Source: JBALVO01 sp036961445 (GTDB lineage Bacteria; Pseudomonadota; Gammaproteobacteria; Pseudomonadales; Halieaceae). From it: 64,000 nucleotides of DNA. A program made the position numbers and the translations under genes. The stretch spans positions 9,213 through 73,212 of the forward strand of contig JBALVO010000007.1 in the NCBI GenBank assembly GCA_036961445.1, given 5' to 3'. Numbering within the stretch: the first letter of the stretch is position 1; every line of letters begins with the position of its first letter. This document shows, piece after piece, positions 26,816 through 34,921 of this stretch. The notes under the pieces were generated by a model. The model saw nothing but the letters and a program-made list of their open reading frames with translations, did not search any database and was not told the DNA's origin.

Positions 26816-27136
26816 CTACATCTGGTACTCGGGTAAGCGTACAACCATGCCTTCCATCTCATCAGATACATCGATCTGACAGCTCAGGCGCGACTCTTCA
26901 GTTTTATCCGGACGCATGCCCAGCATCGCATCCTCCATTGGGTTTACGTCGCCAATCGCCCCACTCCACTGTTCGGCGATAAAGCAGTGACAGGTGCCAC
27001 AGGCACAAGCGCCACCGCAATCTGCATCGATACCAGGCACGCTGTTATTGAGTGCATTCTGCATTAAGCTAACACCGCTCTCCGCTTCAATGCTGTGACT
27101 GTCACCGCTAAACTCGATAATTGTTATAGTAGGCAT
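26816..27136 (-). CDS. 2Fe-2S ferredoxin, adrenodoxin type
   Basis: 106 residues from the ATG at 27136, which has an AAAGGAAAG site upstream. The cluster ligands are Cys40, Cys46 and Cys49 (CX5CX2C in DADCGGACACGTCHC) and Cys86 (RLSCQI). Extra Cys44 and Cys51 are present. Adrenodoxin-like ferredoxins pass electrons from an FAD reductase to bacterial P450s. Placed directly before the CYP153 gene in one operon. Confidence 0.93.
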   Translation of the reverse strand: MPTITIIEFSGDSHSIEAESGVSLMQNALNNSVPGIDADCGGACACGTCHCFIAEQWSGAIGDVNPMEDAMLGMRPDKTEESRLSCQIDVSDEMEGMVVRLPEYQM

Positions 27137-27200
27137 AATCTTTCCTTTGATTATTGGCTCGATGCACACCTCGCGCCGTGAGGTGAACGTCGACTCCGGC

Positions 27201-27491
27201 TTAAATCGCGTCCATATATTCTATTTCGGGTGCCTTGGCCATGCACGGAGCCAGTTCCGCACCCAGACTGCGAAAGTAGTCGGTTTTACCATGGGCCGCC
27301 AGGGCTTCTTCATTGCTGTACTGCTCAAGCACCAGATAGGTCTGTGGGTCGGTACGAGACTGATGTAAGTCATAAAAGTTACAATCACTCTCATTCTCTT
27401 TCACCGCAGCCATCAACCTGCTGAAGATGCCTTCGAATTCTTTGTTCTTGCCTTCCTGAACGGTTAGTTTTGCTATAACACCAACAGCCAT
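27201..27491 (-). CDS. ABM-fold protein (putative quinol monooxygenase)
   Basis: 96 residues with the antibiotic biosynthesis monooxygenase ferredoxin-like fold: VIAKLTVQEGKNKEFE at the start, CNFYDLHQSRTDP in the middle, LEQYSNEEALAAHGKTDYF after it. Members oxidise quinols or dimerise as cofactor-free oxygenases. It is first of a three-gene operon (ABM, ferredoxin, P450), with a strong AAAGGAGAG ribosome site. Its part in alkane oxidation is unknown. Confidence 0.85.
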   Translation of the reverse strand: MAVGVIAKLTVQEGKNKEFEGIFSRLMAAVKENESDCNFYDLHQSRTDPQTYLVLEQYSNEEALAAHGKTDYFRSLGAELAPCMAKAPEIEYMDAI

Positions 27492-27628
27492 ATTCTCTCT
27501 CCTTTAGCGGTTCATTTGACCAGACTCGGTCGTTGTAATGGATACCTGCACTGACAATTTCCGCCAGCCAATACCCTGTTGTTGCAGATGGATACTACCA
27601 TCAACTGCATTGGCCGTGTATGCACCAA

Positions 27629-29263
27629 TCAGCCTTCGGCAACAATCTGGTAGGCTGACAAAAGTAACAGCTCATCCATTTTTTTACGTACTTCTGTGTC
27701 GTCAATGCCCAAAGCCGCAAGGTCGTGTGCCACTTTGCGCAACACATCCTCATCACCCACTTCTTCCAGGTCAGATTTGAACACCTCAATACGATAAGCT
27801 TCCAATTGCGCAGTCGTTTTGCCGAGTTTATCTGCCGCCCAGACAGCCAGCAGCCGATTTCTGCGCGAGATGGCCTTGAACCGAAATTCTTCTTCGCTAT
27901 GCAGTCGATTTACCACCGTTTGCTCATAGTCTTCGAGCGTATGCTCGCTTTCACCTATAACTGAATCACCCGGTTTGACGGACCTCGCTACTGCCTCGGC
28001 TACACGTTTATGTGCTGTATGGTCAAGCGGCGATGGAATCAAATGCCCAGTGGGCGCGGCCATGGAAATCGCTTCCGCCGCCGCCAGCAACATCGCATCG
28101 GTGAAAAATCGAGCGCCCGCATCCAGAGCACCTCGAAATAAACCCGGGAAGGCCAGCACATTATTGATATTCTTGCCATCAGCTGCAAATAGCGCGCCGT
28201 TTTCCAGGGCTACGCTGGGTTCGATTTCAGGATCGGGATTGGACAGCGCGAAAATAATCTGCCCGGAGCGCACCCATTCCGGCTTGATCAGCCCCCTCAC
28301 ACCAGTGGTCGCTACGATAACATCAGCTTCTGCCATTACCTGCTCGAGATCCGCAGCAACGCCACCGATAACCGCCAACCGTGCCTGGGCCTCCTGCGAC
28401 AAATCAGCCCCCAGTACCCGCGAAATGCCATAGCTTCGCAGCAACCGCACAATACCCAATCCAGCTGCGCCCAAGCCGATCTGCCCTACGGTGCAGGCCG
28501 CGAGATCAACACCACTGATTCGCGCTGCACTTTGCAATGCAGCCAGCACCACGACAGCGGTACCGTGCTGGTCATCGTGCAACACCGGGGTGTCGTGCAG
28601 ACGCTCCTGCAGCCTCTGCTCTATCTCAAAGCAGTCTGGCGCAGCAATATCCTCCAGTTGAATGGCGCCAAAAGAAGGCGCTATAGCGACCACCGTTTCA
28701 ACAATAAGGTCGACATCCCTGGAATCAATCAAAATAGGTACACCGCTAATGCCGCCGAAGGTGCTAAACAACGCCGCTTTGCCTTCCATGACTGGCAGAC
28801 CCGCCACCGGACCAATATCGCCCAGACCCAGGATCGCCGTGCCATTGGTGATAATGCCGACGGTACGCGGCAGATTGGTATAGCGTCTAGCCAGACTTGG
28901 CTGCTGTTCAATCGCCAGACACACTCTAGCCACCCCGGGCGTGTAGACGTCCCGCAAGACCCGCAGGTCTTCGAACACGATACTTGAAACCGTTCTGATC
29001 TTGCCTCCGTCATGAAGATCAAATACGCGGTCTGAAATACCGATCAAGCGCGCATTGGGCAGCGCATTTACACGCGTCGCCAGATCAATTTGATCTTGAT
29101 CATCCAGCTCGACGGTTAGCTCCCAGGTCGTCTTGTCTTGCGTACGATCCAGCGCATTGAGGTTCTCCACCATCAAACCCACGTCGCCAACCCGGGCCAG
29201 CACCTTGGCCAGACTCCCGGGTGAATGCTCTACTTCTATAAGAATAACCTGCGGTATTTTCAT
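27629..29263 (-). CDS. NAD(P)-dependent malic enzyme with N-terminal ACT domain
   Basis: 544 residues. Residues 1 to about 75 form an ACT regulatory domain (ILIEVEHSPGSLAKVLARVG), which in this subclass is expected to bind an amino acid or other effector. The malic enzyme core follows: VYTPGVARVC (catalytic Tyr), GKAALF (Lys), FGAIQLEDIAAP and HDDQHGTA (metal ligands), then the Rossmann loop GLGAAGLG and SNPDPE, INNVLAFPG. It decarboxylates malate to pyruvate with NAD(P)H formation. A 100-residue C-terminal helical part extends the core. Monocistronic, but it lies just upstream of the P450 operon on the same strand. Confidence 0.93.
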   Translation of the reverse strand: MKIPQVILIEVEHSPGSLAKVLARVGDVGLMVENLNALDRTQDKTTWELTVELDDQDQIDLATRVNALPNARLIGISDRVFDLHDGGKIRTVSSIVFEDLRVLRDVYTPGVARVCLAIEQQPSLARRYTNLPRTVGIITNGTAILGLGDIGPVAGLPVMEGKAALFSTFGGISGVPILIDSRDVDLIVETVVAIAPSFGAIQLEDIAAPDCFEIEQRLQERLHDTPVLHDDQHGTAVVVLAALQSAARISGVDLAACTVGQIGLGAAGLGIVRLLRSYGISRVLGADLSQEAQARLAVIGGVAADLEQVMAEADVIVATTGVRGLIKPEWVRSGQIIFALSNPDPEIEPSVALENGALFAADGKNINNVLAFPGLFRGALDAGARFFTDAMLLAAAEAISMAAPTGHLIPSPLDHTAHKRVAEAVARSVKPGDSVIGESEHTLEDYEQTVVNRLHSEEEFRFKAISRRNRLLAVWAADKLGKTTAQLEAYRIEVFKSDLEEVGDEDVLRKVAHDLAALGIDDTEVRKKMDELLLLSAYQIVAEG

Positions 29264-29633
29264 AAATCAGACTCAGTATATTGGTTTATTCACCTGCCAC
29301 TGCAGCGGAGAACTTATGGTATTGGCCGAGGTAAATTCACCACGCTCTACTATGCTGCCACCGGTAGTATCATCCTCTTGAGGTATTATTCAAGATAGAC
29401 TGTTACGTCAAGTGTGCAATATCCCGAATTATTTCTCATGGCCTGACGGCCTTAACGCGCAATCAGGCAACAATATTCTGGTGATTTAGCGAAGAAATAC
29501 CGCCGTCTCTTGATAGTATGGACAGCATGTTCGAACTCAATTATTGTGCATGTATAGAGATTATTTACGTACTCAAAACCCCCAAAAGATGTGATTGACT
29601 GTTAATTAGCGGCAGCACGATACAGGAATGATT
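29264..29633. other. 370-base divergent region between malic enzyme and FadL genes
   Basis: AT-richer than its surroundings. No gene supported. The GGCC-TGAC-GGCC palindrome near 29440 is a small dyad of unknown meaning. A TTGACT at about 29595 lies too close to the FadL start to be a normal -35, and no -10 fits it. Confidence 0.4.
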
Positions 29634-30875
29634 ATGGACCATAAGAAAAACTACCTGGCGGCCAGTCTGGGCGTCCTGATGCTTTCCTGTGCAACAGCTC
29701 ATGCTGGAGGATTGTGGATCACAGAATACGGGCAACCCTCAATGGGACGTGCCGGCGCCGGGGAAGAGGCTGGCACTGACGATGCATCCACTGCCTTATT
29801 GAATCCGGCCGCCATGTCCCGGATAGACAAGCCGCAGATTATGGTTTCCGGCGGCGTAATCTATTCTGACATCGAATTTGATTTGGAGCAGGGAAGCGTG
29901 ATCAATGGCGACGGTGATGGCGGTAGCGCCGGTAGCCTGGCACCCGGTGGCAGTGCCTATTACATCCGGCCACTGAATGATCGATGGGCTGTGGGCTTGT
30001 CCGCTGTGGCACTTACCGGGTCGGCGCTGGATTACGACAATGACTGGGTCGGGCGTTTTCAGGCACAGGATGTCTCCATCATTGTGGCGGGACTGGTGCC
30101 CGCAGTGTCTTATCGTTTCACCGATAAATTTTCCGTTGGCTTCTCGGTTCCGGTGATGTATTCCTCACTGGAGATGGATATCGCCGTGCCCAATATAGTG
30201 TCTATGCAAGGTAAGGAAGGCAAAGCGGAAATTGACGGGGATGATGTGGAGACCGCAGTCACGGGCAGCTTTCTCTATGAAATTACCGGGAACACCCGCG
30301 TTGGCGGTCGTATGACCTCCAAGTTTGAGTTTGAATACGATGGCAATCTTAACCGGGTACTGGTCGATCAGCAGGTCGGTCTGGCAACAGAGCTCACCAT
30401 GGCGACAATAGCCCGTCTCGGCTTGAGCCACGACTTCAATGATGCCTGGTCAGGCTATGCAACTGTCGGCTGGGATAACTGGAGTGAACTGGGGGATGTC
30501 AACCTGAGCACCAGTTCCAATGGAGTCACGCTACCGCGCCGCTGGGAGGATACCTATCATTATTCCCTTGGCGCGGATTATAGACTCAGCGACACCTGGA
30601 CACTGCGTGCAGGTGCCGCCTACGATACCAATCCGGTCAGCAGCAGGGACCGCACCGCAGATATGCCAGTGGACCGTCAGGTCCGTTTGGCTTTCGGGGC
30701 AGATTATCTGCGCGACAGCGGCATGCAGATTAGCGGCAGCCTGGTGTACGCGGATTATGGTGACGCCGCTATCAATTCCAGTCGCATGCCTCCCCTGGTG
30801 GGCTATGAGGGCGAGTATTCTGAGAACCAGATCTGGTTTGCCAGCGTGGCGTTTAACTGGCCGCTAGGCAGCTAG
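29634..30875 (+). CDS. Outer-membrane long-chain fatty acid transporter, OmpP1/FadL/TodX family
   Basis: 413 residues from the ATG at 29634; an AGGA site 6 bases upstream fits this start better than the ATG at 29628. A signal peptide ends TAHAGG, the mature protein begins with GGLWITEYGQPSMGRAGAG, the N-terminal hatch motif of FadL, then NPAAMSRID. The barrel strands finish with a C-terminal WPLGS. FadL family channels admit fatty acids or hydrocarbons across the outer membrane. Its closeness to the CYP153 cluster (about 3 kb) fits alkane or fatty-acid uptake. Confidence 0.92.
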   Translation: MDHKKNYLAASLGVLMLSCATAHAGGLWITEYGQPSMGRAGAGEEAGTDDASTALLNPAAMSRIDKPQIMVSGGVIYSDIEFDLEQGSVINGDGDGGSAGSLAPGGSAYYIRPLNDRWAVGLSAVALTGSALDYDNDWVGRFQAQDVSIIVAGLVPAVSYRFTDKFSVGFSVPVMYSSLEMDIAVPNIVSMQGKEGKAEIDGDDVETAVTGSFLYEITGNTRVGGRMTSKFEFEYDGNLNRVLVDQQVGLATELTMATIARLGLSHDFNDAWSGYATVGWDNWSELGDVNLSTSSNGVTLPRRWEDTYHYSLGADYRLSDTWTLRAGAAYDTNPVSSRDRTADMPVDRQVRLAFGADYLRDSGMQISGSLVYADYGDAAINSSRMPPLVGYEGEYSENQIWFASVAFNWPLGS

Positions 30876-31037
30876 ATAATCGCTGCGATCGAAGTTCGGT
30901 GCTGAACCCTCCTTAAGCTTCGTTAAGCTGGCGCTAATCAGAGTGGAGAGCGGCCATGCGCAGATTCTGGTGTAAAAGCTCACCCTTTTCATCACTGGCG
31001 CGCCACCGGACCAGACACGCCACCAGTTGCCAGTTTC

Positions 31038-31790
31038 CTACCAGGGTAATTCGTTGCCTTTATAATCCAGGAAGTGACCAGAATCTTCAGGTCCTAGCGA
31101 CGCGATCACCGAAATCATACCGGACACACTATCCTGTGTGGTAATGGCCGCGTCCGCGCCGCCCAATCGGGTCTGAACCCAGCCAGGGTGCAGCACGACG
31201 GAAGTAATACCCATGTCCGCCAGTTCCAGGGCCAATGATTTGTTAAGCATATTTAGCGCTGATTTGCTGGCTCGATAGCCATAGTAGCCACCACCGTTGT
31301 TAGCAATACTGCCCATAGTGCTACTAATCTGGATAATCGTCTTGCCACTGCCTGACAGTATATTGGGTAACAGAGCCTGGGTTACCCGCATGGGGCCGAG
31401 GCTGTTGACATCAAATGTCGCGATCACTTTATCAAAATCTGTTTCCTCGAAATTTTGTGCGTTGTGGCCCAGCATGCCGGCATTATTAATTAGCAGGTCA
31501 ATTTTTTGCCCCTCAAGTTCCTTAGCCATCGCGCGGACACTACTGCTGTCGGTGACATCCAATTGCACCAGCGCCGCGCCGGTTTTCTTCAGCTCCGCGG
31601 CTTCTCCAGGATTTCTGGCGGTACCAATAACCTGGTGACCCCGGGCCCGCAATTGTCTAACCAGCTCAAGCCCGATACCGCGATTGGCACCGGTTACCAG
31701 CACGGTCATCGAGGTTTCTGCGCTTACCGGCACGCAAAAACCTGCAACAGCAAGCAACAGCAGTAATGAAGAAGAAAGTTTTTTGAACAT
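31038..31790 (-). CDS. SDR family oxidoreductase with an N-terminal signal peptide
   Basis: 250 residues from the ATG at 31790. The first 24 residues are a clear signal peptide (KKLSSSLLLLLAVAGFCVP, cut after SAE), which is rare in this family. The enzyme core is otherwise complete: TGANRGIG cofactor motif, NNAG, a Ser in QISSTMG, and Tyr/Lys in YRASK. It resembles carbonyl-reductase SDRs with an alternative KMNAG-like loop. If exported, the NAD(P)H it needs would not be freely available in the periplasm, so either export is inefficient or the peptide is a membrane anchor. Confidence 0.85.
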   Translation of the reverse strand: MFKKLSSSLLLLLAVAGFCVPVSAETSMTVLVTGANRGIGLELVRQLRARGHQVIGTARNPGEAAELKKTGAALVQLDVTDSSSVRAMAKELEGQKIDLLINNAGMLGHNAQNFEETDFDKVIATFDVNSLGPMRVTQALLPNILSGSGKTIIQISSTMGSIANNGGGYYGYRASKSALNMLNKSLALELADMGITSVVLHPGWVQTRLGGADAAITTQDSVSGMISVIASLGPEDSGHFLDYKGNELPW

Positions 31791-31854
31791 TAGAAGCCCT
31801 CTTGAATTTTTAAAAAAAAACATACGAGTCGAGCAGAGTACTAAGGAACATCGA

Positions 31855-32502
31855 TCACAGCAACAGACCCCATCGCAGTAACAGCTGTATCAACTCGTTG
31901 TTAAACTGCCGATAGCCTGCCGCGTTAGGATGAATGGCATCGGCTCTTAGCGCGTCTTCCGACAGCACAGCAGCAAATACCCCGGGTACAAGTAATGCCC
32001 CCTCCTCTTCCGCCAACATTGCATAAATCGGTGAGTCATTCAGGGAGCCGATGGTTGCCCCCAGCAGCGAAAACTGTGGCACAGCCACCAACACTGTGAC
32101 TGCTCCGGCGTCCTGCGATTGCCGGATAATCGAGCGTAGGGCGGCAGTCACAGTGTCGACGTTTTGCTTACGCAGGAAATCATTACCGCCCAGTTCAATA
32201 ATCACCATGTCGGGCGCATGCTTAAGTAGCAGAGGCGCCAGTCTATCTCTGGCTCTTGTTGCCGTGTCGCCAGGAATACCGGCGTTGATAACATTCCAGC
32301 CAGTCCTTGCGCGCAGCCGGCTAGGGTAATCCTCACCCCTGCCAGCGCCGGTGCCATAGGTTACGCTGTCACCAAAAGCCAGAACACGGGCATCGCCGGG
32401 TAAGGCCTGGTGAACCACTTCGCCGCCACAGGCATACAGCAGAAAAAGTGGCAGTAGCCAGATCGCTCTGCTGTATCTTAACGCCAGTCTGCCTAATAAC
32501 AC
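31855..32502 (-). CDS. SGNH-hydrolase arylesterase (TesA-like), probably exported
   Basis: 215 residues from the GTG at 32502, chosen for its GAGGG site; the frame is open to 32550. The SGNH blocks are intact: FGDSVTYGTG (Ser), NAGIPGDT (Gly), ELGGNDFL (Asn) and DAIHPNAAGY (Asp, His). The N-terminus carries a hydrophobic segment ending LLYACGG, which could be a signal peptide with a weak lipobox. TesA-like enzymes cleave acyl esters and thioesters in the periplasm. Sixty-four bases separate it from the exported SDR downstream. Confidence 0.85.
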   Translation of the reverse strand: MLLGRLALRYSRAIWLLPLFLLYACGGEVVHQALPGDARVLAFGDSVTYGTGAGRGEDYPSRLRARTGWNVINAGIPGDTATRARDRLAPLLLKHAPDMVIIELGGNDFLRKQNVDTVTAALRSIIRQSQDAGAVTVLVAVPQFSLLGATIGSLNDSPIYAMLAEEEGALLVPGVFAAVLSEDALRADAIHPNAAGYRQFNNELIQLLLRWGLLL

Positions 32503-32722
32503 ATGACTACCCTCAGAACCGGCACCTAACGCCGGCACAGGCAATTTCACTTGAAGGCGCCACTTCTAGCAGCACAATGTAAGCTGTTATACTCATAATT
32601 GGATCATCACCCCCGTTTTTGGCTGTAATTTCGAGCATCAAAATGTTTGAATTTCCACATTTCAAAGAAAAATGAGTTAACTTGTCTGCACCGATTTAAT
32701 CAATCAAGCGTGTGAACAGTAT

Positions 32723-32944
32723 ATGGGCAGAATAGAAAAATTGAAAAATGACTTATACAGTTTTGAAGAACTGGATACATTGGAAAAAAATGCCACCAAA
32801 TTGGACGATAGAGAAACGCTGGACCTGATAATACTAAGTCGCGCATCAAAGGCCGCAAAAGGAGAGGTCCCAAAAAAAGTGGTCAGCAAAGACGGAGCGG
32901 CGCCAACCAAGCGCCTCCGCAGCCGAAGAGGCGATCGTTCATAA
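32723..32944 (+). CDS. Small hypothetical basic protein
   Basis: 73 residues. The first half is acidic and helical (KNDLYSFEELDTLEKNATK), the tail is Lys/Arg-rich (PTKRLRSRRGDRS). No ribosome site stands out and no family is recognised. The plus-strand frame has a more protein-like composition than the overlapping minus-strand frame, which is Ser/Leu/Arg-rich. It may be a small regulatory or nucleic-acid-binding protein, or it may not be translated. Confidence 0.45.
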   Translation: MGRIEKLKNDLYSFEELDTLEKNATKLDDRETLDLIILSRASKAAKGEVPKKVVSKDGAAPTKRLRSRRGDRS

Positions 32945-32999
32945 CTGCGCCGATAAGATAGCCTAAGCCGGGCGACGGCCTTCACTCAGAGCAAATTTT

Positions 33000-33398
33000 C
33001 TAAACCAGCGGATTTTCGCCGCTCATGTAGATATAAACTTCCTGGAACTTGTCGCCACGAATACGCCAGAAGTTAGTGTTGTTGAGCGTCGTCCAGTTGC
33101 CCTCATGATCCTCCAGCTCCGCAGTAAAGCAGGCCGTAATACGCCCGTTGCTCTCGTCAATGGTGCAGGTGAAATCTTTGTGGATGATGGTCTTGTAGGC
33201 ACCCATGAAATCCTCAAACATGCGCCTGATCTCGCCCTTGCCCGCATGAGTTGTAAACGCCGTCTGCACGGTTATCATCGCGTTATCGCAAAAGCAGTTA
33301 AGCACCGCCTCCAGATCTTTCTTGTCGACATTGCCGAAGTAATTGTGAATCGCCAGCTGCTCCAGTCCGGCGCGATCCAGTGATGATTGATATTGCAT
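33000..33398 (-). CDS. SnoaL-like/NTF2-fold protein (downstream paralogue)
   Basis: 132 residues. The NTF2/SnoaL cone fold is suggested by the LEAVLNCFCDNAMITVQ block, the GKGEIRRMFEDFMGAYKTI helix and the late beta strands. It ends YIYMSGENPLV, nearly the same as the next gene's end. Family members act on steroids, polyketides or small dienes, or bind ligands without catalysis. It is last in an operon with its paralogue and a racemase-fold protein. Confidence 0.8.
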   Translation of the reverse strand: MQYQSSLDRAGLEQLAIHNYFGNVDKKDLEAVLNCFCDNAMITVQTAFTTHAGKGEIRRMFEDFMGAYKTIIHKDFTCTIDESNGRITACFTAELEDHEGNWTTLNNTNFWRIRGDKFQEVYIYMSGENPLV

Positions 33399-33424
33399 TA
33401 TTTTCTCCTTGGGTCGCTGGTCTG

Positions 33425-33820
33425 CTACTTGAGCAGGTTCTCGCCACTCATATAAACAAACACCCGGGAAAACTTCCCTTCCTTTAGATAGAAGCGGTTA
33501 CAGTTTTCGTAGCGCAATTCGCTGTCCGCATCATTAGGAGTCACTTCAACCGAGAACTGGGAACAAATGGCCTCTGATGCCACATCGGCGGTGTGCACAA
33601 AATTGCCATGCCAGATACGCTTGTGAGCATCAAACAAGCCTTCAAACATGGTGCGGATACCGGCATTGCGCCCCTCGTGGATAGTCATGGACGTTACTTC
33701 AGTAAGGGTGGCATCGTCGTGGAAGCAGTCCAGAACAAGGTCCATATCGTGGTTATCGACACCGTGAAAATAGCGCTTGGTGACGATATCCACGTAGTAT
33801 TCGTAGGGTACAGAAGTCAT
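33425..33820 (-). CDS. SnoaL-like/NTF2-fold protein (upstream paralogue)
   Basis: 131 residues, same fold and length as the following gene, with LVLDCFHDDATLTEV, a GIRTMFEGLFDAHKRI helix and the shared C-terminus VFVYMSGENLLK. The pair probably arose by tandem duplication. The two may form a heterodimer; that is inference. Gaps of 18 bases upstream and 26 downstream mark one transcript with the racemase-fold gene. Confidence 0.8.
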   Translation of the reverse strand: MTSVPYEYYVDIVTKRYFHGVDNHDMDLVLDCFHDDATLTEVTSMTIHEGRNAGIRTMFEGLFDAHKRIWHGNFVHTADVASEAICSQFSVEVTPNDADSELRYENCNRFYLKEGKFSRVFVYMSGENLLK

Positions 33821-33838
33821 GGGCTTCTCCTTTTATTA

Positions 33839-34585
33839 TTAATCGTGACGAGACAGCACGCTGTCATCATTCGGCATCTCCGGGCTGGGGAACGCCGTTT
33901 TGCTATGTGCCAGGCCCAACTCCAGAAACACCTCACAGAACTTGTAACAAATCTGGCCAGGGTTGATAACCGGCACCGGTAACACGCTTTCCAGGTAGGC
34001 GTGGGACTGATGCATGGTGGTAGAGCCCAGTACGATTACATCTGCGCCATCGTCATTAATAGCCGCCAGGCTTGCTTCCTCGAGCTTTTTGAAAATTACC
34101 TCTTCTTTACCTGCTAGCAGCTCTTCCAGGTCCGGCCGGGTATTGATGGAACGTAACGAGGCGCAGCGCGCTTCGAGCTTGTACTCGGCTAATATCTTCT
34201 TATACAGGTGAAACCACTCGTCCCACATGGTAATAACCGAAAACCTGTGCCCCAGCATGCACGCGGCATGCAAAGCAGCCTGACCGGGACCAAACACCGG
34301 AATAGAGAGACGGGAACGCAGCGCGTAGAGCCCCGAATCGCTCACCGTGTCGATGCAGACCGCATCAAAGCCTTCTTCCTCGGCCTTGAGACCCGCCTCG
34401 AATACACTCATATCCATGAGCATCGTGTCGTAGTAGCTATCGCCAAGAGCTGCGCCCCAGCTGACCGCGACAAACTCGACCTCGTAGCCTTCGCGCACCC
34501 GCTCAGCCGGCAGTTGGGAGGCTCTATTGGCAACACCCTCGGCATCCATGGGAATGGGTACGATAATTTTTACACGCTTGCTCAT
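33839..34585 (-). CDS. Asp/Glu/hydantoin racemase superfamily protein
   Basis: 248 residues. The Asp/Glu racemase two-domain fold is indicated by FDAVCIDTVSDSGLYALRS (Cys77, first catalytic Cys position), GPGQAALHAACMLG and DVIVLGSTTMHQ, where the second catalytic Cys would be but Ser188 is found. Hydantoin and Asp racemases need both Cys residues, so a plain racemase reaction is unlikely; related enzymes with other chemistry include maleate isomerase and arylmalonate decarboxylase. First gene of an operon with two NTF2-fold proteins, and divergent from the arginine-methyltransferase-like gene. Confidence 0.8.
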   Translation of the reverse strand: MSKRVKIIVPIPMDAEGVANRASQLPAERVREGYEVEFVAVSWGAALGDSYYDTMLMDMSVFEAGLKAEEEGFDAVCIDTVSDSGLYALRSRLSIPVFGPGQAALHAACMLGHRFSVITMWDEWFHLYKKILAEYKLEARCASLRSINTRPDLEELLAGKEEVIFKKLEEASLAAINDDGADVIVLGSTTMHQSHAYLESVLPVPVINPGQICYKFCEVFLELGLAHSKTAFPSPEMPNDDSVLSRHD

Positions 34586-34921
34586 TATTGTCTCCTTTGG
34601 CTGCCCGACCAGTAAAGCACACTTCTGATAGGCAAGCAGTCTTCATTGAAAGTTGCGGTAACTACGGGAGTGCTGCGCCAAGCAGCGCCCCTGGCGCCCC
34701 GAAGCTATCGGGTGACTAACTCAGTAACAATGGGCCTGACTGTTCCGCAATGGTGCCAGTGGTATCGCAGGCCATGCGCCTCAGATCATAAGAACAAGAA
34801 CTTCACAGTAGAATCACTGTATTATTGGCAACCCTGTAAAACCTTCGAGAACCCTGGGTACGAAAAGTAAGTGCTGCGACTCACTTTTCTATTGCCCGCT
34901 AGCGCCAACATTGAGATTTGT
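34586..34921. other. 336-base divergent region between the racemase operon and the PRMT-like gene
   Basis: No gene supported. A short dyad CAGT-AGAATC-ACTG (about 34806-34819) lies some 105 bases before the PRMT-like start; it could be an operator or chance. No convincing promoter pair was read. Confidence 0.35.

Noticed and set aside
29520..29540. TTCGAA-type sequence that could suggest a tRNA T-arm
   Set aside because: No cloverleaf around it; no tRNA elsewhere either.
32704..32985. 93-codon minus-strand frame overlapping the small basic protein
   Set aside because: Ser/Leu/Arg-rich composition, typical of a shadow frame; the plus-strand frame is more protein-like.
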